From contig SRSI01000023.1 in assembly GCA_005656395.1 (NCBI GenBank), positions 744,001 through 808,000 of the forward strand: DNA of 64,000 bases, in the 5' to 3' direction. This document shows positions 1 to 13,090 of the stretch, piece after piece (position 1 is the first letter of the stretch; each line of letters begins with the position of its first letter). The notes beneath the pieces are model-generated. The model saw nothing but the letters and a program-made list of their open reading frames with translations. It searched no databases and was not told where the DNA came from. The stretch is from Strongyloides papillosus (Eukaryota > Nematoda > Chromadorea > Rhabditida > Strongyloididae). Position numbers and translations under genes: made by a program.

Positions 1-5
1 ATTGG

Positions 6-2648
6 ATGGACGATAAAGAAGAAGAGAAATTGGGTTTTCTAAGTATGTTCTTCAAAGCTTTCTTCCATAAAAAAGAATACGGTAAAATGGTGAAGGCAGG
101 AATATTAATGATGGAAATAATTAATTCATTGATGATTAAGGATGGATTGAATGATCAGACAACAAATCTACTAACTGTTGTGTGGAAAGAGATAGATTCT
201 TTAGAAATTGAGCAATTGGTTCAATTTTTAACCAAAGATGAATTAGAAGATTTGGGATTATCATTGTCACAGTTTATTGATGTCCAGATAATTAACAAAG
301 ATAGTTCTCTTTGGATTTTATGTTTCAAAGTTGCAAAGATTCTAGAAGGTGAACTTGATACAAAAGAAAAGATATTTAGTACATTTAATGAAATTGGTGA
401 ATATACTTTAGATGCATTACCAACTAAATCTCTCATGGTTCTCCTTTCAGCTCATGAATATTTATCACAATGTGAATGTTGTACTATAAGTGATGGAAGA
501 ATCCTTAGATTGTTCTTAAAGGAATTGAAAAGTGTCATAAGAAAGAATGAATTAATGAAAGAAATTTTATCAAATACCAACAATCACCCATTAATTAAAG
601 ATATAAATCGCATAATTAACATTGAAATGTATCAAAGTATATATTGTATTTTCAATGATTTACCAAAAAAGAACCGACCGAAAATAGAGGAACATGTAAC
701 AGATTTGATTAAACCAGATTGGGATTTAGCAAATATTATTATACCACTAATTTTACCTGATAAGATTCCGATGTATGATGATAAATCCAAACTTGGAAAT
801 GAAATTCTGGATATTATTGTTAATAAATTTGCTTTTGTTATAAATTATGAGGAGTATGATGGTGATCGCTTACGGGTAAATGATGAGTTTAGTGTCTTTT
901 GGAGGAGAAAATCAGCTGGTATATTGTCTGTTGAGTATGAGGTAGACAATATCTCTGATTTGAAAGATTGGCCAACATTGAAGATTTCCAAGAAAAATAG
1001 TAAAAAAGCATATCTAAGTGCTTTATCACTGTATATATTAACTTATTTTAACTTCCAAAATGCAAATACAAAATCAGACTGTATCAAATATGGAAAGCAA
1101 TTTATTATATCTCCAAAAATCATAAAACTCAGGAATTTAATTCACTCAGCTTTATCAATGATTGCCTTATCTTCATCATTCATCCTATCACAACTACCAC
1201 TAAGGAAAATATATCTGGAATTTGAATCTCATTTACTTCCTTTCTACATGTCACTAGCCTGTAAAGAAAATGATTCTTTAATATTTTTTGATATAGGTTG
1301 TGTTCTCCATAATTTAAGAGGAATGTTTAAAGAGATATTAAGAAAGATGTCTATTGATGTATATTATAAGAATAAACTTTTACGCCTTATTAATGACTTA
1401 CCAAAAAAGGCATTGAAGTTCTTGGAGAAGTGTAGGGAGTTAAATGATCCAGATGACACACATATTACGTGGGTCCTTGATTATATGTGTGCTAAGGTAG
1501 CTGCTAAAGATTACTCCATTTCTAGTGAAGTCCCATTAAAATACTACTATAACACAAGTGTTGTTTTAAGGAGTGAAGAATACTATTGTCCAGTAAAAAT
1601 TTCAAAACACAATCAATTGAATTTTGAACCACTAGAAATTTACTATAAAGTCCATTCATTTGCTTATAAACGAAACATAGAACTTAGGAGATATTATAGA
1701 AATTCAAAGAAAAAGGAAACACAAAATGAATGTCTAAGTGAAGTCAAAATTATACAAAGGTATTTAAGGGCATTCAAGTCCCACGATGCTGTAAAAGAAA
1801 CACCTTATCCTCCAAATGAATATGAAGATGCATTTAAAGGAGATAATTTATCAATCTATTTTCTAATGGAAGATATTATTTGTACTATTGAAAAACCTTG
1901 GAAGGATGAATTCTTTATTTTATCAGACAGTATTAAGAAACAATGTTTAGAAGCATTTAAAATTGTAATCAAAAGGTTTAAACATTATAAAGCTTTGTAT
2001 AGATTAGCTGAAATAGATTATTGCAAAGGAAATGACGGTGATTGTTTCGAAAAGTTATACGGTCAAATTTTCGGAAGGAAGCGAGTAAATGTACTGAATC
2101 ATGCATTTGAAAATTTCCCATTCATTAAATCATTAGACATTCAAAGAATATCGAGTTTAAAACATCATGCAGGAAAAATTATGGATCTAGCCTTAGAAAT
2201 GGCGATAAAAGAAAAAAATTGTATGAATGTTGGTCACATATTATATTCTGTTTGTGTTTCAACCCTCAGTGGTAGTTACCTTTTTGAGCATGATATAATT
2301 CGGTACAAAAAAACGTGTCTCAATTTCCTGGAAAACGAAGCTATTAAAGCAAAAGAAGAAAGAAGTAGGGGAAAAGATTCAAAAGTTCCATATGATTTAT
2401 GTAATATTTTTGATGCTTTTTCAAAAACTAAATTTATCCATGAAACTAAAGTTATTGGATCATTCCAAAAATATATACCTTTTGAAAATAGTACCAAGAA
2501 GAGTATAAAGAAAAGGAAAGGAGTTGTAACTGATAAGGGAGTTCCAACAAAAGTGTGTAGATCTTCGTACTCGTCATCAGAGGTTTATTCATTTTCAAAT
2601 ACAAATATTGATATTATATCATGTCTTAAGAATTTAATACCTAAGTAA
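6..2648 (+). CDS. CABIN1/HIR3-like protein, C-terminal exon
   Basis: An uninterrupted 880-codon frame. The last ~300 residues fit the C-terminal region of CABIN1 (HIR3 in yeast), the scaffold of the HIRA histone H3.3 chaperone complex in the nucleus. What I see is a 'RFKHYKALYRLAEIDY' segment, then a 'GRKRVNVLNHAFENFPF' block, then helices ending in 'KKTCLNFLENEAIKA', in the same order and spacing I know from CABIN1. The rest is helix-rich, consistent with a TPR-type scaffold. The C-terminus is basic, then serine-rich. CABIN1 proteins are usually about 2000 residues, and the frame is open to the window edge, so this is probably the last exon of a larger gene and the ATG at position 6 may not be the true start. 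Assignment is by remembered family pattern, not alignment. Confidence 0.5.
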   Translation: MDDKEEEKLGFLSMFFKAFFHKKEYGKMVKAGILMMEIINSLMIKDGLNDQTTNLLTVVWKEIDSLEIEQLVQFLTKDELEDLGLSLSQFIDVQIINKDSSLWILCFKVAKILEGELDTKEKIFSTFNEIGEYTLDALPTKSLMVLLSAHEYLSQCECCTISDGRILRLFLKELKSVIRKNELMKEILSNTNNHPLIKDINRIINIEMYQSIYCIFNDLPKKNRPKIEEHVTDLIKPDWDLANIIIPLILPDKIPMYDDKSKLGNEILDIIVNKFAFVINYEEYDGDRLRVNDEFSVFWRRKSAGILSVEYEVDNISDLKDWPTLKISKKNSKKAYLSALSLYILTYFNFQNANTKSDCIKYGKQFIISPKIIKLRNLIHSALSMIALSSSFILSQLPLRKIYLEFESHLLPFYMSLACKENDSLIFFDIGCVLHNLRGMFKEILRKMSIDVYYKNKLLRLINDLPKKALKFLEKCRELNDPDDTHITWVLDYMCAKVAAKDYSISSEVPLKYYYNTSVVLRSEEYYCPVKISKHNQLNFEPLEIYYKVHSFAYKRNIELRRYYRNSKKKETQNECLSEVKIIQRYLRAFKSHDAVKETPYPPNEYEDAFKGDNLSIYFLMEDIICTIEKPWKDEFFILSDSIKKQCLEAFKIVIKRFKHYKALYRLAEIDYCKGNDGDCFEKLYGQIFGRKRVNVLNHAFENFPFIKSLDIQRISSLKHHAGKIMDLALEMAIKEKNCMNVGHILYSVCVSTLSGSYLFEHDIIRYKKTCLNFLENEAIKAKEERSRGKDSKVPYDLCNIFDAFSKTKFIHETKVIGSFQKYIPFENSTKKSIKKRKGVVTDKGVPTKVCRSSYSSSEVYSFSNTNIDIISCLKNLIPK

Positions 2649-5600
2649 TCTCTAATTATTTAACTTTTATTTTATGTTGTTTTCTTGATTACGATTTATG
2701 TAAATTTATTGTAAAAATGTTATGAAATATTCTAATGATTATTTAAGATTAAATGTTTATTGGTCTTATTTATCACGATTATTTTAATTACTAAACTTAT
2801 TATTGTTATAAAAAGTTTGGAAATTTGTTTTCATAAAAAAGTTGGTAACTTTGTTTTGAAATTGACTGGTAAAGATGATATTGAGATATCATGTATACAA
2901 GAATCCGAGTATTATGATAAATACAATATCATTAAAAAATAAACAGTAGGAAATTAGTTACTGGTAAAAGTGGCAGACAGAGTCTTAGAAAAATTATGAA
3001 TCGTTTTTTAAGATTGTCCATGAAAAATTTAAAGTTTTTAGAATTTAAAATAAGGTGGTCACAAAAGTTGTCCATGTAAACTTGAAAAATATCAGTCTTG
3101 AATAGGGGCGTTTCATCAATGTTGTCTATATAAAATTTCCAATTAAAAATCTTCTGGTAATACAAGTTTTAATGAGGCATTTCTGATAAGAAAAATGATT
3201 AATTAAGGTGTTTTCAGTATAATAAAATTGTTTAAAACGTTTTTGATTTATTTGAAAGTTATTTAAAACGATATATCAATTAATTAAATGTTTTATTATT
3301 TATAGAAAATGCTTCAAAATTATCTTCAGAAGCTCATTTTTGTTAGATAAAAATAATTCTTAAACATGCCTCTAGTGCAAATAATGCGTGAATATAATGT
3401 TTTTAACATAAAACGTTTTTTAATGAATTCGCCTCTATTAAAATCGATCCAATGAATGTTATAACATTGATCATGCTCCACAATTAAACCATTCGAAGAA
3501 GTAATTCGAAAAGTTGCCTTAAGAGTTTGTTTTTATTACAATATGTAAAACAAGAATGTATTCATTGTATAAAATAATATATATAACGAGTTTGCATTGA
3601 TAAAATAAAGTATTAGATTGTAAAGTTACACATTAAACATGATTCAAAAAGTATTGCAGTAAGTAATAAAGTTTCATAACCGAAAATTCCATAAAAACTA
3701 TTTAGTAGTTGTTCCAAGAACATACATTTTATCTAATAATTGATTCCACAATATATTTTCAATATAATTTAATTCTTACAAACATTTTTCATATAAATTT
3801 AATGTGGAATGTCTCAAAAATTTCTTCTTATTCTAAAATGTTGTACGAGTATTTTGTATACAAGGTGGTTCACAGAAAACTCAACAAATATTTGCATATA
3901 TAACTTTGCTATTCTTAAGCTACAAATGTGGTATCATTACCATTTTGTAGCTGAGATGCATATCATTCTCATTTTATTGATTCCATAAATGAATATTAAT
4001 TCCGGACAGACTTTTAGACTTTCAAATATTTTAGTGCATTTATTAACTTCAAACAAATGAAACGTTTCTGTATGAAAAGATATTTTCATTGTTTATGCTG
4101 ATTCTGAAATGGTAACTTCTTTCTATAGTTGTATTCCATGTACATCGTACATATAATACAAACGATGTTACCTAGAGTTTACACCCCAGGCTATAAACAA
4201 AATTTTATATATACCCGGAACTTTTTTGTTGTGCGCATATTATGAAATCTTCATGTTTTAATTTTCTAATTATTCATTTACTTATTGTATCTAATTTTAG
4301 GGGTCTAGACGCCAGATTTTATTTTATATAATAAAAATTTAACTTTAATATTTTTACTAATTTGTTAAAAAATAATTTTATACAAAAAAAACTTTAACCT
4401 TTTTTATTAATTTTTAAAAATAATTTTTCAATATATTAAAGTAAGAGTTGTGCTTTTGAATAAACATAATATCGTAACAATTATTAGGTATGAAAAAATT
4501 ATATTAGTTAAAATGTCTCATGTAAATTTTTAATAAACTTCTAAAAAAAGTAGTAAGTATTCACTAATAAACACAATTTATATCTTTAACTGATAAAAAA
4601 TATACATTTAACTAATTATTAAAGAAATGTTTTATTTTATAAAATAATATACAAAAAAATAAAAAAGTTGTCTTCATATAAAAGTATTTATTCAAATCTG
4701 ATAAAAAGCTTGAATTTGAACTAGGATCTTAAATTAATTAAATTACATAGTTTGCAATAAACTGTGCAATTTGGAAAATCATAAAGAAAAATGTATTGAT
4801 AAATTATAGGATTATTATTTCGATATCAAAATAGATAATTTCTTACTTTCAACGTGGAACTGTGTATGTATATTTATATGTACTCAAATAAAAAAATTGT
4901 TATTTTAATAAAAATATTATATAGTAATTATAAATGTAGTTTTCATATACGTATGCTAAATTTCGTACGTAACACCACTTAATAAATTTATATTACTTAT
5001 GATATAATTGATACAAATGGAATTTCTAAATAATGCAAATTATATTTCATATGAAATGCTTTGTTTCTTAAATATTTCTTTTATTATTTTGTATTTTTCA
5101 AATATCTATTAGTTTGGTAAATACAACTTGAATATATATTTAAAAATAATTCATTGATTTGTTATTATTATTCATATTCTTTACAATAAGAAATATATGT
5201 GGTAAAAAAGTAAATGTTTGTAAATAGAATTAATACGTTTTATTTAATTTTCTCAAAATTTTTCAACTTTTTAGAAATTTAAAAATAAGGAGAAAAGCGA
5301 TAAATGCCAAGATTTAAAAATTACAAAGAATGTGGATAAATTCCTAGAACAATTATTTTTAATTATTATGGAAATTTAAACTAGTGTTATGCCAATAAAA
5401 TTGTCATTATAAACTGAATTTTTGACAAAATAAATAATATAATTGATATTATTTTTGAGAAAATATTTTTTATCAAAAAAGGTAATGTAAAACAAAACTT
5501 TAAACAATTTTATTTTGAATAAAAAAAAGATAAAGAACTAGATATAAAAATTAAAAAGTTACAAGCATTTAAAGTAGTATAATGTTGTATAAGAACACGT

Positions 5601-6783
5601 TTTCTTTATAACTACGCAACAATGTGTATATTTGGTGAAAAATCTTACATTAATACTTTTGTAAATCAAAGTATTCAGAGTTAAGGTTTCCTATATTGAC
5701 AATATTTAAAATATATTGTTAGAATTTATAAAATTTAATTAAATTGCTTTAAAACAGAAAATGGTTTTTAAAATATCAAAAAAAAATATTTGTTTTTCTT
5801 CTTTGGGTCGCATTTAAAAACGATCATTTATGACTATGGCCATTTAAAAAACAATTTAAAATCAACATATATAAATTTTTACATTTACTTAAACTTTATA
5901 TATTCAATACGCGCAGTTATTATTAGAAATATGAAATCACAATAATATAAAATTTATCAAAGAGTTGAACCTTGTAAAATATGATAACAGAGATCCTTGG
6001 AGAGGAGATACCTACATGTTATATTATAAAAACAATAATAGAAATTTAATTTTTTTTATAATCTATAGACGATTTATTTTTAAAGTCTATATTTTTTCAT
6101 AATCTTAAAGGTTAAATTTATATTGTGACAAAGTGTTGGATTTTAGAGAGTATTTGTTATCTAAAGTACTATTTCTATTATTATATTCTAACAATAAAAA
6201 CTATTACTAAAGATTCATCCGATTGAAGTTGTGCGTTTCAAACAATGCTTGCAGTGTGGCCTTGTATATTGTGACACAGATTTTTACTTAAAGTTAAAGG
6301 TAGATTTTCAGAAAACTATTTTGTGACAATAGCGTCAATATATGATGGGAATTTTAAATAATGCATGTTTTATATATTTTAAAAATTATAAAAAATATTT
6401 TCCAGTATGCAATTAAGTTGTTTTTGAGATGATTCTATTAAGGTAGTGTACTATTAAATTATAAAGCAGGCTATTTGTAGTATAAATAATTTTTTCTTAA
6501 AATATTTTAAAATAATTAATCATTTACTACAAATAGGGAAGACAATAAAGTTTTACTCTGATTTTATTGATTTATTTATTACAAAAATAACGGTATTTAA
6601 ACCAGATAAATGTTATAGTGTACTTATCAAATTGGTCATTGCATAAATAATGCCCTTTTTACAGGTAACATCCATGCTATGTTTTTAACAACTAAATGTA
6701 AAAATACCATTATAAAAGTAGCTGCAATTGTTGAATGTTTAAATATAAATAAGAGTGAGAAATTATTGAATACTTAAGGCGTT
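2649..6783. other. AT-rich intergenic region
   Basis: No supported gene. Bases 3005-3180 hold three loose copies, 54 bp apart, of a unit centred on 'gttgtcca'. Bases 3861-4170 are an old copy of a dispersed repeat described separately. The rest is AT-rich sequence in which I see no coding or RNA signal. Confidence 0.5.
3861..4170 (+). repeat. Old copy of the CAGGGTGG-ended dispersed repeat
   Basis: It starts after TA with 'caaggtggttcac' and shares the layout of the copy at 56676: 'atttgcat' about 30 bp in, then two short blocks 'aagctacaaa' and 'ttttgtagctga' roughly 40 bp apart and inverted to each other, then 'gattctgaaa'. The pairing 'agctaca...tgtagct' makes a hairpin. Boundaries at the right are vague because of decay. 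Confidence 0.55.
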
Positions 6784-6842
6784 CACACACAGCTATGACA
6801 CTGAAAAACAATTCGATTTTAGGACAAGCAGCTTTAGACAAA
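6784..6842 (+). repeat. Left terminal inverted repeat of CACTA-like element
   Basis: It begins CACACACAGCTATGACACTG. Compared with the reverse complement of 16912-16970, the first 25 bases differ at one position. Further in, 'TTTAGACAAA' closes the alignable part. Roughly 48 of 59 positions match. Confidence 0.75.
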
Positions 6843-7374
6843 AAAAAGTATGTATATCATACGATATAATGAATAGTTGCTATATATTATTTTGATGAAT
6901 GCATTCACTTGTAAAAAAGAAAAATATTATCTTAAAACGAAAAAGTTTATTTACTCGAATATAAGAAGATAAATATATTAATATTGTAAATTAAAACAAA
7001 ACTTTTTAGCTACAATAAACATATAAAACAACGTCATTATGAATGAAATTGTGTAATCATGAGTATTTTAAAAAAATTACCTTATTTTGACATTATATAT
7101 TTTGTTCTTAAAAATTTACCATACATTTTTTAAAAAATTCACAAATAATACAAAATACAATTAAATCATAAAAACTTATACCTCATTTTACTGTTATGTG
7201 AATAAATATTTATGATAATTCTCAAATTAATTTTTTTAATTTTATCTTACTAAAAATATTTTAGCACAATATAATTTTTTAATAAAAAAATGAAAATTTT
7301 ATTTTTTAAATACAACAACGAAGACTAATAATGCACATGACAAACTGACTATTTTCATTTTAATTGTGTATTAA
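6843..7374. other. Left subterminal region of CACTA-like element
   Basis: Non-coding AT-rich DNA between the left TIR and the transposase stop codon. On the minus strand an AATAAA polyadenylation signal lies at about 7298-7303, some 75 bases past the stop, and probably ends the transposase transcript. Confidence 0.5.
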
Positions 7375-10289
7375 TTAATAATAACAATCATGATCATCTT
7401 CGCTACATGAAGAAGAATCTTCATATGAAAAAAAACTTTCTTCTAAATTTTTTTCTAGTGTACTTAATTCTAGTTGAATATTTTGAGAAAATACTGGTTC
7501 ATCAACAAAAACCACTTCTTCTTGTTCATCATAAACCCAAGATTTCCTCAAACATTCACTTTCTGTAGTATTTTCTGTCGCATTTTTTACATGTGAGGAC
7601 AAAATATTGTAGTAAATTGCCTTTTTTATGACTGTGAAACTAGTGTTGATACGATTTCGACTAATAAGTAATTGTTTTTTCACTCTACCGTTTGACGATT
7701 CAAATCTTCTAGAATTTTTAAATTATAAAAAGAAAAGAATTTTTAATACATTTTAGTTTTCACCACCTTCAAAATACACATTAAAATAAATTAATATAAT
7801 GAAAAAGCAAATTTTTTATAAATTTTATAATATAATTAATTACGAATTCCACATTTTTAACATTATATTATTTTTTCCTTATTGCGAGTTTTTATTTGTA
7901 GATTATTTAGATACTTTATTTATATTTTATCAGACGAAATAAATTAAATTTACTATATAAATTAATTAAAAAGATTTTTTATTCATAAACGTGTGGAAAA
8001 AATATGTTTTTTCCATAGAAATTTCTAATGATTACGTCTTAAGAGAATCTAAAAGTGTTTGGATTAGTGAAATCAAATTAAATTATATTTGCTATTTGTT
8101 ATGGAAAACAACAATTTGAACATTTATTTTACAAAAAAAATGTTCATAAACAATCAAAAGTATCATTAAAAATCATTTTAAAGTCATCTTCTTTTAGAAG
8201 GTGGAGAAAACCGATAAATACTTTATTTTTTAAATAAAATAATTCTTACCTTGTACTTAGATTTTGGGGATGGCCAAATATTTCAATCATTTTAACACTA
8301 TGTAGAACAATATGCAGTTTCATAGAGTAGTTAATATCTCCTTCTAAAATAATAATATATATTATCACACACAAATAAAGGGACAAATTTTAACAAATCT
8401 TAATAAAATGTAGTAAAAATATTACACCTTTGGTAAAATCAAATTTTATTTAAAATAAAAAAAATTGATTTCTAATAGATGAACAGAGTTACTATATTTG
8501 AAGAGATTTATGTCTTTTTTATGTGCAGAAGTAAGGGAAATAAAGTGTTGAACATTAAAAATCTATTTAAAATACTTTACATTTAAATTTATACGATTTG
8601 ATCCATAAAATTAATAATACAACTTACTGTATAATTTATGAAGATTATCAAAAAATTCATTGATATATATTTTTAATCTTGATGCAATTTCGTCAGCATT
8701 AAGTTCTACAGCTTCTAAGATATATGATATATTCAAAAGTGTTTTTAGAAGATTTTTAATTTCTAAAATTTTTTTTTTACAATTTTGAAATTTGTTTAAA
8801 GAAAAATCAAGACCTTTTAAATACTCAAAGAACATCCGTGTGATTATAATGCATTGATTTCCCGTTAAGCGGTACGTATCCTTTTTTTTCAAGCTATTTA
8901 AATCATGTTTATTAGTAAAAATTTTGTCGAAAAATTTAGGATGCAAAATTGAGTTTATATCTTTTAAGCATTTGAAATCGCCTGCTAATTTTTTAATAGA
9001 ATCCACGAGAATCTCAGAAGATGTCTGTGTAATTATTTTAAAAATATTAATAGTGCCAAACAAACATACTGCCACATTACCTAAAATAACAGACTATAAT
9101 TTAAGTTTTCATGTTATCCAATACCTTGACTCCAATCATGATGTGGATCCGTAACGTAATTACAATATTTCGGTAAAAGATGTTCTAGATCATGATTAGT
9201 TCTTAAATACTTTTCCGTGCTTTCTATAGTTCTAAATTCTGAGAATTTTTCATTGGGTATGGTACAAGCTCTACAGCTGCCAACTTTTCCAATACTTCGG
9301 AAATTTAATTTAAAACCAAAAAGATTCTGTAAGACTGGATGATCACCTAAATATATTATTTTTAAATAAAATTATTTGTTTTGAGCATATTAATATAAGG
9401 ATTAGAAACAAGTTGTTAATTTCTTTTTTTATAATAAAATATCATTTTAAAAATACAATTATGTTGTATCCCATATATAAGAAAAATGTATTACACAGAA
9501 TAAAGCATTTTTGTTAATTAAATTTTTTAGAAATTATAAATAATTTATTTAACACTTTCATTTAAAGAAAATGGTAACAGACTCAGTTCATATATGATAA
9601 ATTCTTATTAATATATGTTGTACATACCTGTTACACAGTGAATTTTCACACCTATTTCAACATTATCTATTATTATTCTTGAATTGAGAAAGGAATTTAT
9701 GCAATCCAAAAAAACTGTTTATATTTATCAGTTCCTTTAGCTATAGATGCTTTGACAAAAGCATAAGTACGATAATTACTTAATGCTCCAGAGCTAGCAT
9801 TAAAAGGATCTAATATGAGTTTGTAAGCACAATGTGTTTGTAGACCTATAAAAAAAATTAAAAACACATATGCAAAATAGAAATTACCTGTCTTTGCAAA
9901 AGCACCAAGTGGAGAATTAACTGCAATATCATCAAAATACAATATAAAATTTAATGAAGAATGTGATATCAAATTATTTTTTGGTATCTTATACTCTTCA
10001 ACATATCGGTTAAAATCTCTATTAAGATCTATTGAATAAACATCCTTACTTAATTTTATTATTTCCTTTTCAGCAACCAAAAATTGTTTATGAAATTTCG
10101 AAATTGAAAGAGATGCTGATAAGCTTGATTCACAGCACAGAACAGATATATTGCGCAATAAATCATAAAGATCACTAACAAATTCTTCAGAATGAGGGTG
10201 TTTCAATAAGAATTTAAAAACCAGATCATCTATTGATAGTGCTGCTTCCGTATAATCTTGTGCTGGGCGTTTTCTTGATGAGGCTAAAT
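7375..10289 (-). CDS. CACTA-type transposase-like protein, six exons read, one-base defect
   Basis: Exons in transcript order: about 10289 (or 10283)-9888, 9845-9628, 9346-9125, 9080-8628, 8343-8250, 7708-7375. All junctions are GT-AG and phases agree. The product is about 570 residues plus a missing N-terminal exon. It matches an animal transposon protein family usually annotated only as 'uncharacterized', which I place near CACTA Tnp2-type transposases. Landmarks in order: 'LYFDDIAVNSPLG', 'GDHPVLQNLFGFKLNF' followed by CRAC (Cys-x2-Cys), a helical block with 'LTGNQCIIITRMF', 'KLHIVLHSVKMIEIFGHP', and 'RFESSNGRVKKQ'. The Asp of FDD, the Asp of GDH and the Glu of RFE are candidate DDE residues (inference). 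Exon 9845-9628 is one base short for its frame, at a run of seven T near 9710; one more T would keep the frame. No in-frame ATG occurs in the first exon read. Confidence 0.6.
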
Positions 10290-10458
10290 CTTAAAAAAAA
10301 TTTTAACATATAAAATTCTAACTTACCTATATAAACCATTATATTTATAATTATCTATGAAAAAGAAAATTAAATACAAAAAAATAAACATATATGATAT
10401 CGAAAAACAAATAAAAATAAAAACACATAATAAATTTTATTAAAATAAAAAACTTTTT

Positions 10459-13090
10459 TTACAAGTTTCTAGAATTAGTCATTATTTGACCAATACGCAA
10501 TACATTGGACTCCATCGTTCCACGTAGAAGATCTACTTCGTCTAAGAGTAATTTTGCAATGGGGAATTTTAAAAATTCATTCTCAGAGCATATAGAGTAA
10601 TTTGCATACTCGCATGAACGATAAAAATCTTTTACCAAAGCTTGCCTAAAAAAATGTTTTAATAAAAATGAAACAGGTTAAATAAAATTAAAAAATAATC
10701 AATTAAAATAAACAAAATAGAGTAAAATTAAATAAAAAAGTTTTTATGCAATGATTTTTTTGTTGTCTAAACTAACCTGTCAGGCCCAATGTATTTTTTG
10801 ACAACCTCTTCCTGTCTCAAGTCATTTTGCCATTGGTAAAATTGACTCAGATAGTCACTGGTCTCTGGAAAAATAACCTCTTTTTTTGCAAAGAATTGGC
10901 TGTTGTGAAGGCTTTCATAAACAGCTCTTGACATTTTGAAAAATGCTAAAATTTTATCAAAAATTTTAAAACTATTTTTTGGTGATTAAATATTTTGTTA
11001 TAATATTTAAATAATTTATAGACATATTTTTTAAGTTAAACATAATCATTATTCTTTAGTGAAAACATAAATAAATTTTTATATTTCGATTGAAATTTCA
11101 TAAATAAATCCAAATTAATTCTATTATCATGGTGGGTAAATAGTTTTAAAAAAAATAGATATGTAACTACAAAATAACAGAAAAATAATGGTGTTAGATA
11201 AAGATAATGAATAATCGTAACTTTTTGATTAATATTCAAAAGTTTAACAATGAAAATTAGGGGCATTTATGATTTCTAAATGTTCGACATTTGTCGATTT
11301 TTATTAATATATGTAACTTTAAAAAAAGAATGTCTAGAAATATTTTAAGTTTTATCTTAATTTACCTTTCATATGGTTGAAATCATCATGTGCTCGTGGA
11401 CTATTTTTTACACCCCAAGTAATTATTTTTGTTTTGTCAGCTAATCCAAAAATGCTAATGTTAACCTGTGATTGATATCCTAGAGAAACTCCATAAAAGT
11501 CAAAATCTTTTTCAATAACATTTTGAATCTCCATGTTATCCTAAACAAAATTTTTTATTTAAAATTATACTTGATATGGAAAAAATTTTAAGCTATTTTA
11601 AAGTAGAATTAATTTTTCTAATTTTTCAAATTTTATAATGATTGTACATTTATCATGTAACCAATTACTAAAAGAATTGTACAGCAAATAAACCATTAAC
11701 AATCATACAATTTTGTGAAATATGAAGAAAATTAATTGAATTTTAAAATCACTCAAAATGTTTTGCCTATCTTATTAAATAAATCATACCGATAGTATTC
11801 CTTGAGAACGAACAATAGGTGTTGAATGGAAAGCAGGTACTGGTGGTGCAGATATTGGATTTCTTGATACATTACTTTCAAAAAATATATTACTCTGAGA
11901 AGATAAAAGAAGAGATTCTTGAGTACTTCTAAGACTTGGAAAATTTAAAGGACCTATTGGATTTTGGACATTGGAAGGATTCTGAACAACGGGCTGATTT
12001 TGAAAATTCATTATTCTTTCATTTCCCTCATTAACCTGTCTTGTATGCATGATACCCTCAACTAACATGGTAGTTTGTCTCATCATTGACATCATCATTT
12101 GCTGTTGAAACTTATTTTGCTCTTGAATATTATTTATTGCTTGAATAAGCATAGAAGTAGTTTTTGTTACTTCTTGTAAAGCATTAGTATTCTGAACAGC
12201 TAATGTATTAAATGCTTGAACTAACTGATCTAATTGCTCATCTATATAATATAAATTAATTTAGATTAATAAATTATTATAATTTTTATTAAATTTATTA
12301 AACTTATGTTTCAAGAAAGTTATGACAATTCACGAAAGTTAATTTTTTACATTTTTTGATATTTATAAAAACTATGCTATTTTTTCTAAAATTTTTCAAC
12401 AGCGATAGTGCTTCTTTATTAAAAGTAATTAAAATATTATTTTATTTTTTATTTTTAAAAACATTTGTGGTAATTTTCTCAATAATATTTAATATAAAAA
12501 ACCAGGAAATTTATTCAATTATTGTGTTTTCTTATCATTGTGTAGTTGTATTCAAATTCAAATAGAAATAAGAGTATAAAAGAAAACATTTTATTATAAT
12601 CATACAACTCTAAACACCAATAACATCTTAAAAACTGAGGATCGTAAATAATTAATGAATTATTATGATAAGTCAGATATTTATATAGAAATGAAAAGTG
12701 GATGTATGTTTTAGGGTAAAGAGAGGTGGTGTGCATTACGTTATTTAACTTAAATAAAATTATGTTAATGAACTTTAATATTTAAGATATTATGAATTTT
12801 AGTTAAAAAAGTTATGCTACTATCTCTTCATATAAAAAATTGCATGTACTTAAAGACAAGAAAAACATATTTTTTTAAAAGCTGCATAAATTCTGATGAA
12901 ACAAAAAATATTGTTACTTAAATCTACTAAATGATATAATTTTTTAATATTTCAAGAAAGAAAAAAGTTATTAATGCTTAAAGGTGGGTAGTTTCATGCG
13001 ACATGTGTATATATATTTATTTTTAATAAATTTACCTTCACGTTCATTAATAACACTTTCATTTTGTCTTGAGTTGTTGTTTTGATTCAT
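10459..13090 (-). CDS. CACTA-like element gene 2: glutamine-rich coiled-coil protein, five exons
   Basis: Exons in transcript order: 13090-13036, 12241-11790, 11540-11366, 10945-10777, 10645-10459. All introns are GT-AG (794, 249, 420 and 131 bases). The joined length, 1038 bases, is an exact multiple of three and gives 345 residues. The start is the ATG of 'MNQNNNSRQNESVINERE'; the stop TAA is followed within 20 bases by AATAAA. Residues ~19-100 are Gln/Asn/Met-rich and likely coiled coil, followed by a Ser/Pro/Asn-rich linker. The C-terminal half is a compact charged domain ('FYGVSLGYQSQVNISIFGL', 'FYQWQNDLRQEEVVKKYIG'). I do not recognise it. Position and layout suggest an accessory DNA-binding or assembly protein like plant TnpA, which is inference. 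Open frame through five exons argues for past selection. Confidence 0.7.

Noticed and set aside
2760..3165. Short frames downstream of the CABIN1-like exon on both strands
   Set aside because: AT-driven composition, no motif, and they overlap degenerate 54-bp repeats.
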